This document shows positions 7,730 through 16,599 of a stretch of 64,000 nt of DNA, in pieces; the first letter of the stretch is position 1, and the number at the start of each line of letters is the position of its first letter. Source of the stretch: Amycolatopsis pretoriensis (GTDB lineage Bacteria; Actinomycetota; Actinomycetes; Mycobacteriales; Pseudonocardiaceae); NCBI RefSeq assembly GCF_900107925.1, contig NZ_FNUJ01000001.1, forward strand, positions 310,001 to 374,000, read 5' to 3'. The position numbers were made by a program, and so were the translations under genes. The notes under the pieces are model-generated. The model worked only from the letters and a program-made list of their open reading frames with translations. It ran no database searches and was not told the DNA's origin.

Positions 7730-8367
7730 GCCCGCGCCGGAGCGAGCAGGACACCCAGCGCGACCAGCTCGGTCAGCGCCATCCCGCGTTCGACCAGGCC
7801 GAGCGGGATGAGCGTCCACCAGCGGCCGCCGTCGACCGCGGCGACCACGACCGCGCCCAGGATCACCGCGAACCAGGCCAGCGAGGCGATCGCGAGCACC
7901 CGGGCCAGCCACCGGCGGCCGGGGGAGCCGGGGAACGCCGTGCGCGCCGCGACCAGCACCGCGAGCGGGAGCGCGACGAACGCCACCACGCTGGCGATCC
8001 GGTGCAGCGTGCCGCCGAAGTCCGCGCGGGAGACCGTCGCCCAGTCCGGCTTGGGGAAGGCCACGATGACCAGCAGCCCGACCGTCCACAGTGTCCCCAG
8101 CAGGGCCGCGGGCACGGGTAGCCGCCGCTGGCTGTGCAGCACGGCGAGCCCCGCCGCCGAGCCCAGGGCCACCAGGACCACCGCGAGGTCGAACACCCAC
8201 TTGTGGTCGGACAGGCCGTATTCGCTGATCGTGCGGCGGGTCGCGCTGATCTCGTCGGTCGGCGGGATGACCTGCAGCAGCAGCACCAGCGCGGCACCGA
8301 TCGCGAGGGCGGCGATGCCGCTCAGCGAAACCGCGAGCGACGTCCGTCGCGCAGGGACCGTGACCAT
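7717..8367 (-). CDS. DUF998-family membrane protein
   Basis: Integral membrane protein of 216 residues with about six transmembrane segments. The first is SLSGIAALAIGAALVLLLQV; the conserved TRRTISEYGLS loop after it is characteristic of DUF998. Function of the family is unknown. It is transcribed toward the LysR gene, overlapping it by 13 bp, and has no operon partner. The 186-bp gap to the carboxypeptidase gene holds both divergent promoters. Confidence 0.82.
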   Translation of the reverse strand: MVTVPARRTSLAVSLSGIAALAIGAALVLLLQVIPPTDEISATRRTISEYGLSDHKWVFDLAVVLVALGSAAGLAVLHSQRRLPVPAALLGTLWTVGLLVIVAFPKPDWATVSRADFGGTLHRIASVVAFVALPLAVLVAARTAFPGSPGRRWLARVLAIASLAWFAVILGAVVVAAVDGGRWWTLIPLGLVERGMALTELVALGVLLAPARAQPR

Positions 8368-8553
8368 GAACCGACAGTAGCCGAGCAGCGGTTGAACTCC
8401 CGGTGAAATGTCCCTTCGGGCGGCCGAAGGTGTGAAAGCGGGGTGAAGGCTGTACGACTTACGGCGGTTACCGTAGCCCGTTTTCGTCCATTACGGTCAT
8501 CCGCTACCGGTACGTCCGTGCTGTGCCGGCCTCGGTCAAGGAGGTCTTTGCCT

Positions 8554-11037
8554 GTGGGGAATTCACCAAGAAGACTGGTGCTGGCGGCTTCGGTCGTGGC
8601 GCTGGCGGCGGCGTTCGTCGCGTTGCCGGCCGGTACTGCCGGCGCAGCCCAGAACATATTGCGTGCCGACAAGTCGGTACCCCGCTCGTGCTTCGCGAAA
8701 GTGCAGCCCAAGGGCACCTCGGGCGTCGATCGCCGCGAGCTGACGTCCACTGTGGACGGCTTGGTGCAGGCCCGGCTGAGGCCGGTCCCGGGCACCGAAG
8801 GCGACTGGGACGTCGCCGTGTTCGACAAGGCGACGGGCGCCGTGGTCGCCGCCTCGACGGCGTTGCGCACCCACGAACTCGCCGAGAGCTTCGTGAAGAA
8901 GGGGCAGCAGCTCGTCGTCCAGGGCTGCCGCTACGGCGGCCCGGCCGGTCAGGCCCAGCTCGGCGTCGACTTCCTCGCGCTCACGCCGCAGGGCACGCCG
9001 ACGACCGCGCAGAAGGCGCAGCTGGTCCGCGTCGAGACGCCGACGCGCGCCGACAAGAACAAGCTCACCGCCTCCGGCCTCGACGTCACGGAGAAGGGTG
9101 ACGCGACCGGCGTCGAAGTCGTCCTCGCCGACGACGCGGACCGCCAGACGCTCAAGAACACCGGCTTCAAGTCGAAGGTGATCGAGGCCGACCTCTCGGC
9201 CAAGTCCGTGCAGGACGCCAGGACCGACCGCCAGTACGCCGCGACGACCGCCGCGTCGGCGCTGCCGTCCGGGCGCACGAGCTACCGGCACCTCTACGAC
9301 TACAACTACGAGATGAAGGAGCTGGCCCGCAAGAACCCGGGCCTGGTCTCGGCGTTCACCATGCCCGAGTCGACGTGGGAAGGCCGCGACGTCGTCGGGA
9401 TCGAGATCGCCACCGACGTCAAGAACGTCACCGACGGCAAGCCGGTCAACTTCACCATGGGCGTGCACCACGCGCGGGAGTGGCCGGCCGGCGAGCACGT
9501 CATGGAATGGGCGTACGAGCTGATCAACGGCTACGCCCACGACAACGCGATCCGGAGCCTGGTCGGCAAGACCCGCAACATCGTCGTGCCGATCATCAAC
9601 CCGGACGGGTTCGAGATCTCCCGCGAAGCCGAGCCCAAGGGTGACTTCACCCGGTTCGACTACGAGATGAAGCGGAAGAACTGCAACGTCAACGACTCGC
9701 CGGCGCAGTACTCCACCGGCGTGTGCAAGGCCAACCCGGCCGGCCGCCTGCGCGGCACCGACCCGAACCGCAACTACGCGGGCTTCTGGGGCGGCAACGG
9801 CGCCGAGATCGCCTGGAGCGGCGACACCTTCCGCGGGTCCGCGCCGTTCAGCGAGCCCGAGGTGCGCAACGTCCGGTCGATCGTGTCCTCGCGCCAGGTG
9901 ACGAACCTGATGACGATGCACACCGTCGCCGCGCTGGTGCTGCGCCCGCCGGGCGTGGCCGACGTCCGCCCGCCGCTGGAGGAGCCGGCCTACAAGGCCC
10001 TCGGCGACAAGCTGGCCTCGCGCAACGGCTACACCAGCGAGCCGAGCTGGGCGCTGTACGACACCACGGGCACCACCGAGGACTGGTCGTACTGGGCCAC
10101 CGGCGGCTGGGGCTTCACCATCGAGGTCGGCGGCAACGGCTTCCACGGGCCGTACGCCGACAGCGTCGTGGCCGAGTACGAGGGCCTGGCCCCCGCGGCC
10201 GGCGCCGGCAAGGGCGGCAACCGGCAGGCGTTCCTGGACATGCTGGGCAACGCGGCCGACCCGCAGCAGCACTCGACGCTGATCGGCTCGGCGCCGAAGG
10301 GCTACCAGCTCAAGCTGCACAAGACGTTCCAGACGCCGACGTCACCGGTGATCCAGGCCGACGGCTCCACCACGCCGCCGATCTACGTCACCGACGACCT
10401 GAACTCGAAGCTCACCACCACCGGCGGGCGGTTCGCCTGGTCGGTCAACCCGTCGACCCGGCCGTACGTGGCCGGCCGCTACGGGCGCGACCCCCAGGGC
10501 CCGGCGCAGCAGGGCTTCGCGGTCGCCAACCCGGCCGGTGTCCCGCCGATCAACCAGAACTACCCGGCCGACCCGGCGGGTGACACGTTCACCTTCCACG
10601 TCGACGGCCTGCCGAAGGTGGACAACGGGAAGTTCAGCGTCAACATCAACTGGGCGAGCACCGCGACCGACTGGGACCTGTTCGTCTACGACGCGGCGGG
10701 CAACCTGGTCAGCTCGTCGGCCAACGGCGGCACGACGTCCGAGCACGCCGTGCTGTTCGACCCGCCGGCCGGCGACTACACGGCCGTGGTGGTCAACTAC
10801 GACCAGGCCGACCCGGCCACGGTCGACGACTGGACCGGGGACGTCTCGTTCGCGTCGCCGATCCCGCCGACGTACGGGACCAAGGAGGCCTACCAGCTGA
10901 CCTGCTCGTCGCCGAAGGGCAAGCTGGTCGGTGTGGCGGACGTGTTCGTCGACCGCGGTCAGACGATCGACGTCGGCGAGGTCTGCACCCGCTCCGCGCA
11001 CGCGCAGAAGCAGCGCGCCTCGGGTGGGGTTCGGTAG
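8554..11037 (+). CDS. Secreted M14-family zinc carboxypeptidase
   Basis: Extracellular metallo-carboxypeptidase of 827 residues. The GTG at 8554 follows AAGGAGG at nine bases and starts a clean signal peptide (VGNSPRRLVLAASVVALAAA, cleavage near AGAA). The zinc ligands are visible: HHARE near residue 305 (H-x2-E), and the later MHT histidine near 455. The catalytic Glu is in GFTIEVGGNGFHG near 530. DPNRNY near 405 is the substrate-binding Asn-Arg block. The last 150 residues form a beta-rich pre-peptidase C-terminal-like domain (DWDLFVYDAAGNLV). It is ended by a strong bidirectional hairpin. Probably a nutrient-scavenging peptidase. Confidence 0.9.
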   Translation: MGNSPRRLVLAASVVALAAAFVALPAGTAGAAQNILRADKSVPRSCFAKVQPKGTSGVDRRELTSTVDGLVQARLRPVPGTEGDWDVAVFDKATGAVVAASTALRTHELAESFVKKGQQLVVQGCRYGGPAGQAQLGVDFLALTPQGTPTTAQKAQLVRVETPTRADKNKLTASGLDVTEKGDATGVEVVLADDADRQTLKNTGFKSKVIEADLSAKSVQDARTDRQYAATTAASALPSGRTSYRHLYDYNYEMKELARKNPGLVSAFTMPESTWEGRDVVGIEIATDVKNVTDGKPVNFTMGVHHAREWPAGEHVMEWAYELINGYAHDNAIRSLVGKTRNIVVPIINPDGFEISREAEPKGDFTRFDYEMKRKNCNVNDSPAQYSTGVCKANPAGRLRGTDPNRNYAGFWGGNGAEIAWSGDTFRGSAPFSEPEVRNVRSIVSSRQVTNLMTMHTVAALVLRPPGVADVRPPLEEPAYKALGDKLASRNGYTSEPSWALYDTTGTTEDWSYWATGGWGFTIEVGGNGFHGPYADSVVAEYEGLAPAAGAGKGGNRQAFLDMLGNAADPQQHSTLIGSAPKGYQLKLHKTFQTPTSPVIQADGSTTPPIYVTDDLNSKLTTTGGRFAWSVNPSTRPYVAGRYGRDPQGPAQQGFAVANPAGVPPINQNYPADPAGDTFTFHVDGLPKVDNGKFSVNINWASTATDWDLFVYDAAGNLVSSSANGGTTSEHAVLFDPPAGDYTAVVVNYDQADPATVDDWTGDVSFASPIPPTYGTKEAYQLTCSSPKGKLVGVADVFVDRGQTIDVGEVCTRSAHAQKQRASGGVR

Positions 11038-11050
11038 CCGGTTCGCAGCC

Positions 11051-11088
11051 CGTGAAGGCCTCTTCGCTCCGGCGGGGAGGCCTTCACG
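11051..11088. terminator. Bidirectional 12-bp stem-loop
   Basis: CGTGAAGGCCTC (11051-11062) pairs perfectly with GAGGCCTTCACG (11077-11088) around a 14-base loop. It lies just after the carboxypeptidase stop and covers the stop of the convergent LysE gene, so it can serve both transcripts. Confidence 0.8.
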
Positions 11089-11689
11089 GCGTTACGGCGA
11101 GGGTAATGCCGAGGACCACGAGGATCGTGCCCACGACACGGTTGAGGGCCGGTTTCGCGCGGGCGTACCAACGCTGGGTGGCGGGGGAGGAGAACAGCAG
11201 CGCGACGGACAGGTGCCACGCGGTGGACGCGATGATGATCAGCGCGACCGCGGCGAGCTTGACCGCGGTGGGCTCGGTGGGCGGCAGGGCCGCGGTGAGG
11301 ACGCTGCCGAAGAACGCGGCGGCTTTCGGGTTGGTCAGGTTGCTGACCACGCCTTGGCGGAAGGCGCCGCCGCGTCCGGCCGGCGGGGCCGCGTCCGGCG
11401 CCTGGGCTCGCAGCCAGAGCTTCACGCCGAGCCAGGCGAGGTAGGCGCCGCAGACGACGCGCAGCGCCGTGGCCAGCCAGGGTTCGCGCGCCAGCACCGC
11501 GCCCAGCCCGAACACCGCGACCGCGGCCAGCAGGCCACCGGCGGCGACCACCCCGAGCGCGACCGCCACGGCGGCCTTGCGGGTGCCGGCGGCGGCGGTG
11601 TGCGCGATGAGCACGAAGTTCGGGCCCGGGGAGACCGCGGCCGGGAGGTAGGCCAGCAGGACCGTGCCCAGCGTGGCGGCGGGGTTCAC
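11084..11689 (-). CDS. LysE/RhtB-family amino-acid exporter
   Basis: Membrane exporter of 201 residues with six hydrophobic segments. The family signature is clear: SPGPNFVLIAHTAA near residues 20-33, GAYLAWLGVKLW near 70-80 and the QGVVSNLTNPKA segment near 105-116, all typical of LysE/RhtB translocators of amino acids and derivatives. The GTG start at 11689 overlaps the stop of the upstream J-domain gene (GTGA), indicating translational coupling. Functional association with the J-domain protein is not obvious. Substrate unknown. Confidence 0.88.
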   Translation of the reverse strand: MNPAATLGTVLLAYLPAAVSPGPNFVLIAHTAAAGTRKAAVAVALGVVAAGGLLAAVAVFGLGAVLAREPWLATALRVVCGAYLAWLGVKLWLRAQAPDAAPPAGRGGAFRQGVVSNLTNPKAAAFFGSVLTAALPPTEPTAVKLAAVALIIIASTAWHLSVALLFSSPATQRWYARAKPALNRVVGTILVVLGITLAVTP

Positions 11690-12792
11690 GCCGCCCGGCC
11701 GCCTCCGCCGACCACCTGGTCGCGCATGGTCCGCAGCGCCTGGTGATCCACTGTGGACGGATCGGCGGCCAGCCACTCGCCGATCTCGTGCAGGAACTCC
11801 TCCGGCGTCATCGGCGCCGCGGGCAGGTCACCCGGGTCCGCCGTGGTCAGGTCGCCGCTGCGGCTCGGGTACACGATCATCGCCCCGCGCAGCGCGACCC
11901 CGGGCAGCAGGTCGCGGTAGGCGGCGAGGCTCTCGGCAAGCCGGCTGCCGCCGCCGCGGAACGGGCGGCCGTTGCGCAGCAGCCTGCCGTCCTCGGCCGT
12001 CTCGTAGTGCCCCGGCAGCCACAGCTTCGACTCGATCAGCACCAGGCGCTTCCCGCACAGCACGGCGTGGTCGACGTCGGCGAACACCGAGCCCGGCCAG
12101 GCGAGGCCGTGGAAGATCCGCGCGCCGGGCAGCCGGGTCAGGTAGGTCTCGAGCAGGTCGGCGGTGAGCCGCTCGGCCAGCTCGTCGCGCTCGCTGCCGG
12201 GGGCGCCGAAGACGGTGCGGCCGCCGAACTCCTCGGCGTAGGCCTCGCGGGCCCGGCTCGCCCGCAGGTAGCCGCGGGCCAGGCGCTGGACGAGCAGCGC
12301 GGTGCCGGCGGTGAGCAGCAGCCAGACGATGAGCACCGGCGTGCTGAAGCCGACGCCGGTCACCAGCGGCAGCAGCACCAGCACCATCCCGCCCACCGCG
12401 GCGACCACCGGCGTGTGCCCGGGCCCGCGGCGGCGGCCGTGGCGCATCCGGGTGTCCTGCCCGGCGAAGTGCCACCAGCTCAGGTCTTCGGCGTCCAGTT
12501 CGGGCAGGTCGGGGACGAAACCGGGTTCGTCGCCGAAGCGCCGCCGGGGCCGCGGCCGGACCGGGACGGGCACCACGGTCGCGCCGCCGGAGTCGTAGCG
12601 CCCGCGGGCGACGGGGTCGCTCAGGACGTCGTAGGCCTCGCGGAGCAGGCGGAACGTGCCGACGGTACCGCCGGCGTCGGGGTGCATGGTCTTCGCCAGC
12701 CGGCGGTAGGCCGTCTTGACGTCGGCCGCCGTGGCGTCCCGGCGGACGCCGAGCACCTCGTAGTAGTCGACCTCGGGCACGCGGGCGTTCAC
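11686..12792 (-). CDS. J-domain / membrane / NERD-like protein
   Basis: Unusual three-part protein of 368 residues. Residues 8-65 are a J domain with the HPD tripeptide (KTMHPDAGG), which stimulates Hsp70 ATPase. Two hydrophobic segments at about 135-180 should anchor it in the membrane. From about 225 on, a NERD-like nuclease fold is seen: FADVDHAVL followed by LVLIESKLW, giving the D...E-x-K arrangement of restriction-endonuclease-like enzymes. The GTG at 12792 has a ribosome site immediately next to it, so an internal GTG at 12780 is also possible. A perfect LexA-type box lies 218 bp upstream. Coupled to the LysE gene. Role in DNA or RNA processing is inference. Confidence 0.78.
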   Translation of the reverse strand: MNARVPEVDYYEVLGVRRDATAADVKTAYRRLAKTMHPDAGGTVGTFRLLREAYDVLSDPVARGRYDSGGATVVPVPVRPRPRRRFGDEPGFVPDLPELDAEDLSWWHFAGQDTRMRHGRRRGPGHTPVVAAVGGMVLVLLPLVTGVGFSTPVLIVWLLLTAGTALLVQRLARGYLRASRAREAYAEEFGGRTVFGAPGSERDELAERLTADLLETYLTRLPGARIFHGLAWPGSVFADVDHAVLCGKRLVLIESKLWLPGHYETAEDGRLLRNGRPFRGGGSRLAESLAAYRDLLPGVALRGAMIVYPSRSGDLTTADPGDLPAAPMTPEEFLHEIGEWLAADPSTVDHQALRTMRDQVVGGGGRAA

Positions 12793-13101
12793 CTCCGGAT
12801 GGCTGCGCGAAGACTTTATGGGACGCGGTTTCCCGGTCTGCCACCGCCTCTTCGGCGCGTCGGGGTGACGGTCCTCCGGTGCAGGTCAGTGCGGTTGTCC
12901 GGAGTTCCGCGGGCCCGCGACTGTCCACTGAGGACGGCGCGTCACTCGGAAGTGTTGCCGCGGCGTGGTTTTGGTGACTTTTCGTAGTGGTGGTTCACTC
13001 GAAGAGACGCGAACACGTGTTCGAATCGCCGGGTAATATGGCGGCATGTCCTCCCCCAGACGTGACGGGCCCACCGCCACCCCACCTCGGCAGCGGGCCC
13101 G
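12793..13101. other. 309-bp spacer with LexA-type box and terminator arm
   Basis: No convincing protein gene. It holds the 5' region of the J-domain gene, a perfect CGAAC-N4-GTTCG palindrome at 13010-13023, a TAATAT hexamer at 13034-13039 on the + strand, and the distal arm of the ligase terminator. A short leaderless + strand reading frame from 13046 runs antisense into the ligase gene and has no protein-like composition. Confidence 0.6.
13010..13023. promoter_or_regulatory. Perfect LexA/SOS-type box
   Basis: CGAAC-ACGT-GTTCG is a 14-bp perfect palindrome matching the actinobacterial SOS-box pattern CGAAC-N4-GTTCG. A TAATAT -10-like hexamer follows 11 bp later on the + strand. Nearest same-direction target on - is the J-domain/NERD gene. 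A TetR-type (KstR-like AACACGTGTT) site is the main alternative reading. Confidence 0.6.
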
Positions 13102-13105
13102 TCAC
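13062..13105. terminator. 11-bp perfect stem-loop at the ligase stop
   Basis: GTGACGGGCCC (13062-13072) pairs with GGGCCCGTCAC (13095-13105) across a 22-base loop. The ligase stop codon lies inside the right arm. Works for the - strand ligase transcript and could also stop a short + strand transcript from 13046. Confidence 0.7.
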
Positions 13106-14694
13106 CCCAGCCCGTGCTCGCGCAGCAGGAAGCGCTGGAGCTTCCCGCTCGCGTTGCGCGGCAGCGCGTCGATGAACCGCACCCGGCGCGGGTACTTGTA
13201 CGGCGCCGCAACGGCTTTGGCGTGCTCCTGCAGGGCGTGCACGACCTCCGGTCCAGGGGTGACGCCCGCGCGCAGCACGACGAAGGCGGTCACGACCGCG
13301 CCCCGGTCCGGATCGGGCGTGCCGACGACCGCGCACTCCTCGACGTCCGGGTGGCCGAGCAGCACCTCTTCGACCTCCGGAGCCGCGATGTTGTAACCGG
13401 AGGAGACGATCATGTCGTCGCTGCGCGCCACGAACCGGAAGTAGCCGTCGGGTTCGCGGAGGTAGGTGTCGCCGGTGAAGTTCCAGCCGTCGCGGACGTA
13501 GTCGGCCTGTCGCGGGTCCTCGAGGTAGCGGCAGCCGGTCGGTCCCCGCACGGCGAGGAACCCGGGGGTGCCGTCGGGTACGGGCGTGCCGTCGACGTCC
13601 AGGACGGCGGCGCGGAACCCGGGGACGACGGTGCCGGTCGTGCCCGGCCGGGCGGCCTCGTCGGCGGCGGAGATGAAGACGTGCAGCATCTCCGTGCTGC
13701 CGATGCCGTCGATGAGGGGGCGGCCGGCGACGGCGCGGTACTGCTCGGCGACGGCGGCGGGCAGTGCTTCGCCCGCGGAGACGGCGCGGCGTACTCCGGC
13801 GAGGAGGGCGCCGTCGCCGGAGCCGAGGATCGCGCGGTAGGCGGTCGGCGCGGTGAACAGCACGGTCACCGCGTGCCCGGCGACGATCGAAGCCAGTTCC
13901 TTGGGCGTGGCGCGCTCCACCAGGAGCACGGACGCGCCGGCGTGCAACGGGAAGACGAGGAGGCCGCCCAGGCCGAAGGTGAACGCGAGGGGAGGGGTGC
14001 CGCAGAAGAGGTCGTCCGCGGTGGGGCGCACGACGTGGCGCGAGAACGTGTCGGCGATGGCGAGCAGGTCGCGGTGGAAGTGCATGGTCGCCTTGGGTGT
14101 CCCGGTGGTGCCGGAGGTGAAGGCGAGCAGCGCGACGTCGTCGGCGGCGGTCGGCACGTCGGCGAAGGTGACCGGGTGCCGGGCGCAGCGTTCGGCGAGC
14201 TCGCCGCCGTAGGCGACGACGGGCAAGCCGGGTGGCAGCTCGTCGAGCAGGCGCTCGTCGCACAGGGCGACGGCCGGCCGGGCCCGGTCGACGATCTTGT
14301 CGAGCTCGTGGCGCCGCAGCATCGGCATGGTGGCGACGGCGACCGCCCCGGCCTTGAGGACGCCCAGCCAGCAGGCCGCCAGCCACGGCGTGTTGGTGCC
14401 GCGCAGCAGCACGCGGTTGCCGGGAACGACCCCGAGCTCGGTGGTGAGGACGTGCGCGACCCGGTTGGCGCGGGCGAGGACCTCGCCGTAGGTCCACGTC
14501 TCCTCGAGCGACCGCAGGCACGGGCGGTCGGGTCCGAGGCGGTCGATCGCGCCGTCGAGCAGGGCAGTGGCGGCGTTGAGCCGGTCCGGGTAGTGCAGCT
14601 CGGGCAGGTCGAACACGAGCCGCGGCCACTGCCGCTCCGGCGGCAGCCGGTCACGGCAGAACGAGTCGGTGTGCGCGCTGGGAGAAAGCCTCAT
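13102..14694 (-). CDS. Benzoate/2-aminobenzoate-CoA-ligase-like AMP-binding enzyme
   Basis: ANL-superfamily acyl-CoA synthetase of 530 residues that should activate an aromatic acid with ATP and CoA. Motifs: FTSGTTGTPKATMHF (P-loop, about 180-195), DGIGSTEMLHVFIS near 320, the hinge TGDTY near 405, and the catalytic lysine in PRNASGKLQ near 517. The GSTEMLHVF form is characteristic of the benzoate-CoA ligase group. The ATG at 14694 follows GAGGGG; a GTG-like start 64 codons upstream gives non-protein-like sequence. It is divergent from an F420-type oxidoreductase with a 190-bp shared promoter region. No ring-opening genes are adjacent, so the true acid is open. Confidence 0.85.
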   Translation of the reverse strand: MRLSPSAHTDSFCRDRLPPERQWPRLVFDLPELHYPDRLNAATALLDGAIDRLGPDRPCLRSLEETWTYGEVLARANRVAHVLTTELGVVPGNRVLLRGTNTPWLAACWLGVLKAGAVAVATMPMLRRHELDKIVDRARPAVALCDERLLDELPPGLPVVAYGGELAERCARHPVTFADVPTAADDVALLAFTSGTTGTPKATMHFHRDLLAIADTFSRHVVRPTADDLFCGTPPLAFTFGLGGLLVFPLHAGASVLLVERATPKELASIVAGHAVTVLFTAPTAYRAILGSGDGALLAGVRRAVSAGEALPAAVAEQYRAVAGRPLIDGIGSTEMLHVFISAADEAARPGTTGTVVPGFRAAVLDVDGTPVPDGTPGFLAVRGPTGCRYLEDPRQADYVRDGWNFTGDTYLREPDGYFRFVARSDDMIVSSGYNIAAPEVEEVLLGHPDVEECAVVGTPDPDRGAVVTAFVVLRAGVTPGPEVVHALQEHAKAVAAPYKYPRRVRFIDALPRNASGKLQRFLLREHGLG

Positions 14695-14884
14695 CGCAAC
14701 CCCTCGGGTCGACCTGCACCACGAGGAACGTAGCACTCGTTGCGACCGTCGAGAAGGCGCGATGCCGGATCGATGACGGTAGCGACGAGAAAGCGATACC
14801 ACTCCGTCGACCGGGAGCGGCGCACAGTGACAGCGCACGGCCGCGAGCACGTTTCGGGTGCCTGCGGCGTGGTAGCCCCCGGGC

Positions 14885-15835
14885 ATGGTGAGCGTCGGCT
14901 ACTTCCTGTCGTCCGAAGAGTTTTCGCCGCGTGAGCTGGTCCGGCAGGCCCGGCTCGCCGAGTCCGCCGGGTTCGAGCGGCTGTGGATCTCCGACCACTT
15001 CCACCCCTGGCTCGAGGAGCAGGGGAACAGCCCGTTCGTGTGGTCGGTGATCGGCGCGCTGAGCGAGGTCACGTCGCTGCCCGTCTCCACCGCCGTCACG
15101 TGCCCGATCATCCGCCTGCACCCGGCCGTCGTGGCGCAGGCCGCCGCGACCGCCGCCGTGCAGTGCGAGGGCCGGTTCGTGCTCGGCGTCGGCACCGGGG
15201 AGGCGCTGAACGAGCACGTCACCGGCGAACAGTGGCCGCCGCCCGCGGTGCGGCTGGAGATGCTCGAAGAGGCGATCGACGTCATCCGCGAGCTGCACAC
15301 CGGCAAGGAGGTCAACCACCGCGGCCGGTACTACACGGTCGACCACGCCCGGCTCTACACCCTGCCCGACGAGCCGGTGCCGATCTACGTGTCGGCGTTC
15401 GGCCCGGCGGCCACCGACCTGGCCGCCCGCGCGGGCGACGGCTTCTGCACGGTGATGCCCGACGCCGACCTGGTGCGCGAGTTCCGGAAAGCCGGCGGTG
15501 GCGACAAGCCCGTGCAGGGCGGCCTGAAGGTGTGCTGGGCGGAGTCCGAAGAGGACGGTGTCCGCACGGCACACCGCCGGTGGCGCAACGAACTCCTGCC
15601 GGGCAAGCTGCCCTCGACGCTCCCGACCCCGGCCGACTACGCGGCGGCGGCGACCCTGGTGACCGAGGACATGGTCCGCGAGCAGTTCCCGTGCGGCCCG
15701 GACGCCGACCGGCACGTGGCAGCGGTGCGCGAGTTCGCCGAGGCCGGGTTCGACGAGGTGTACGTCCAGCAGATCGGCCCGGACCAGGAGCAGTTCTTCG
15801 AGGCTTGGCGCACCCAGGTGCTGCCGCGGCTGTGA
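14885..15835 (+). CDS. F420-dependent LLM oxidoreductase, FGD-like subgroup
   Basis: Luciferase-like F420 enzyme of 316 residues, close to the glucose-6-phosphate dehydrogenase/alcohol dehydrogenase subgroup of this fold. Visible blocks: SVGYFLSSEEF at the N-terminus, LWISDHFHPW near 35-44, TCPIIRLHPAVVAQAAAT near 75-92, GVGTGEALNEH near 102-112 and VYVSAFGPAATDLAARAGDGF-like C-terminal barrel near 160-180. GTGEALNE is shared with true Fgd, but the G6P-binding context is not conserved over the whole chain, so I do not call it Fgd. Start ATG (14885) or the next codon GTG. Substrate unknown; divergent from the benzoate-type ligase. Confidence 0.85.
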   Translation: MVSVGYFLSSEEFSPRELVRQARLAESAGFERLWISDHFHPWLEEQGNSPFVWSVIGALSEVTSLPVSTAVTCPIIRLHPAVVAQAAATAAVQCEGRFVLGVGTGEALNEHVTGEQWPPPAVRLEMLEEAIDVIRELHTGKEVNHRGRYYTVDHARLYTLPDEPVPIYVSAFGPAATDLAARAGDGFCTVMPDADLVREFRKAGGGDKPVQGGLKVCWAESEEDGVRTAHRRWRNELLPGKLPSTLPTPADYAAAATLVTEDMVREQFPCGPDADRHVAAVREFAEAGFDEVYVQQIGPDQEQFFEAWRTQVLPRL

Positions 15836-15836
15836 C

Positions 15837-16550
15837 TCAGGACGCGGCGGGAGCGACGGTGGCGTCCGGCTGGTTCGCGCGTCGCAGCGCGTCGGCCACG
15901 AAGCCGTTCGCCTTCAGCTCCTCGACCAGCTCACGCAGGAAATCCACCGTCGCCGGGTCGCGATCCGGTGACGTCCCGACCGCCTGCTGGATCTGCATGA
16001 ACCGCTCCGGGAGCACCCGCGTCCCCGGGTGGGACGCCGCGTAGGCGGTCATCGGCTGCCGGATCCCGGCTGCCACCTCCAAGCCCTGCTCTTCGAAAAC
16101 CGCGACGCCGTCCGAGCCGCGCACGACCGTCGCGTGCTCGAGCGTCCGGGTCAGGAACAGGTCGTACGCCGAGCCCTGCTTCACGCCGATCCGGACACCC
16201 GGCCGGTCGACGTCGGCGGGCGAGGCGAACGCGGAGCCGTCCGGAACCGCGTACACGCCTTCGATGACGACGTACGGCGCGGTGAACGCCACCGAAGCCG
16301 CCCGTGCTGGCTCGATCGCCAGGAAGCACAGGTCGGCCGCACCCGAGGTCAGCGCCTCGAACGACTTGCGGGCCGCGTCGAAGCAGGCGAACTCGACCGG
16401 CACGCCCAGCCGCGCGGCCACTTCGCGCGCGATGTCGACGGTGACGCCACCCGGCGAGTCCGGCGTGCCGTGCGCGAGCACGGGGTTGCCGAGGTTGATG
16501 GCGGCGCGCAGCGCCCCGGTGGGCGTGAGATCGGCGGCGAGGTCTCCCAT
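15837..16550 (-). CDS. Solute-binding-like (PBP type 2) protein without signal peptide
   Basis: Protein of 237 residues with the fold of family-3 amino-acid-binding proteins: the GALRAAINLGNPV opening strand, GVTVDIAREVAARLGVPVEF near 37-55 and RIGVKQGSAYDLFL near 120-133. It lacks a signal peptide or lipobox and no ABC permease or ATPase is adjacent, so it may be an orphan cytoplasmic sensor or enzyme-like protein rather than a transporter part. It ends one base from the convergent F420 enzyme gene. Confidence 0.75.
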   Translation of the reverse strand: MGDLAADLTPTGALRAAINLGNPVLAHGTPDSPGGVTVDIAREVAARLGVPVEFACFDAARKSFEALTSGAADLCFLAIEPARAASVAFTAPYVVIEGVYAVPDGSAFASPADVDRPGVRIGVKQGSAYDLFLTRTLEHATVVRGSDGVAVFEEQGLEVAAGIRQPMTAYAASHPGTRVLPERFMQIQQAVGTSPDRDPATVDFLRELVEELKANGFVADALRRANQPDATVAPAAS

Positions 16551-16599
16551 GACCGGCGAGGGTAACGGCGGGGGTCGCCTTAGGAGGGGCGAATGTTGC

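Noticed and set aside
8443..8553. Longer start for the M14 carboxypeptidase
   Set aside because: The extra 37 residues are Arg-rich and precede the AAGGAGG site. The GTG at 8554 begins a normal signal peptide.
13046..13396. Leaderless + strand ORF of 116 residues after the TAATAT hexamer
   Set aside because: It runs antisense through the ligase 3' end, has Ser/Thr/Arg-rich shadow composition and crosses a strong stem-loop. A short RNA is more plausible than a protein.
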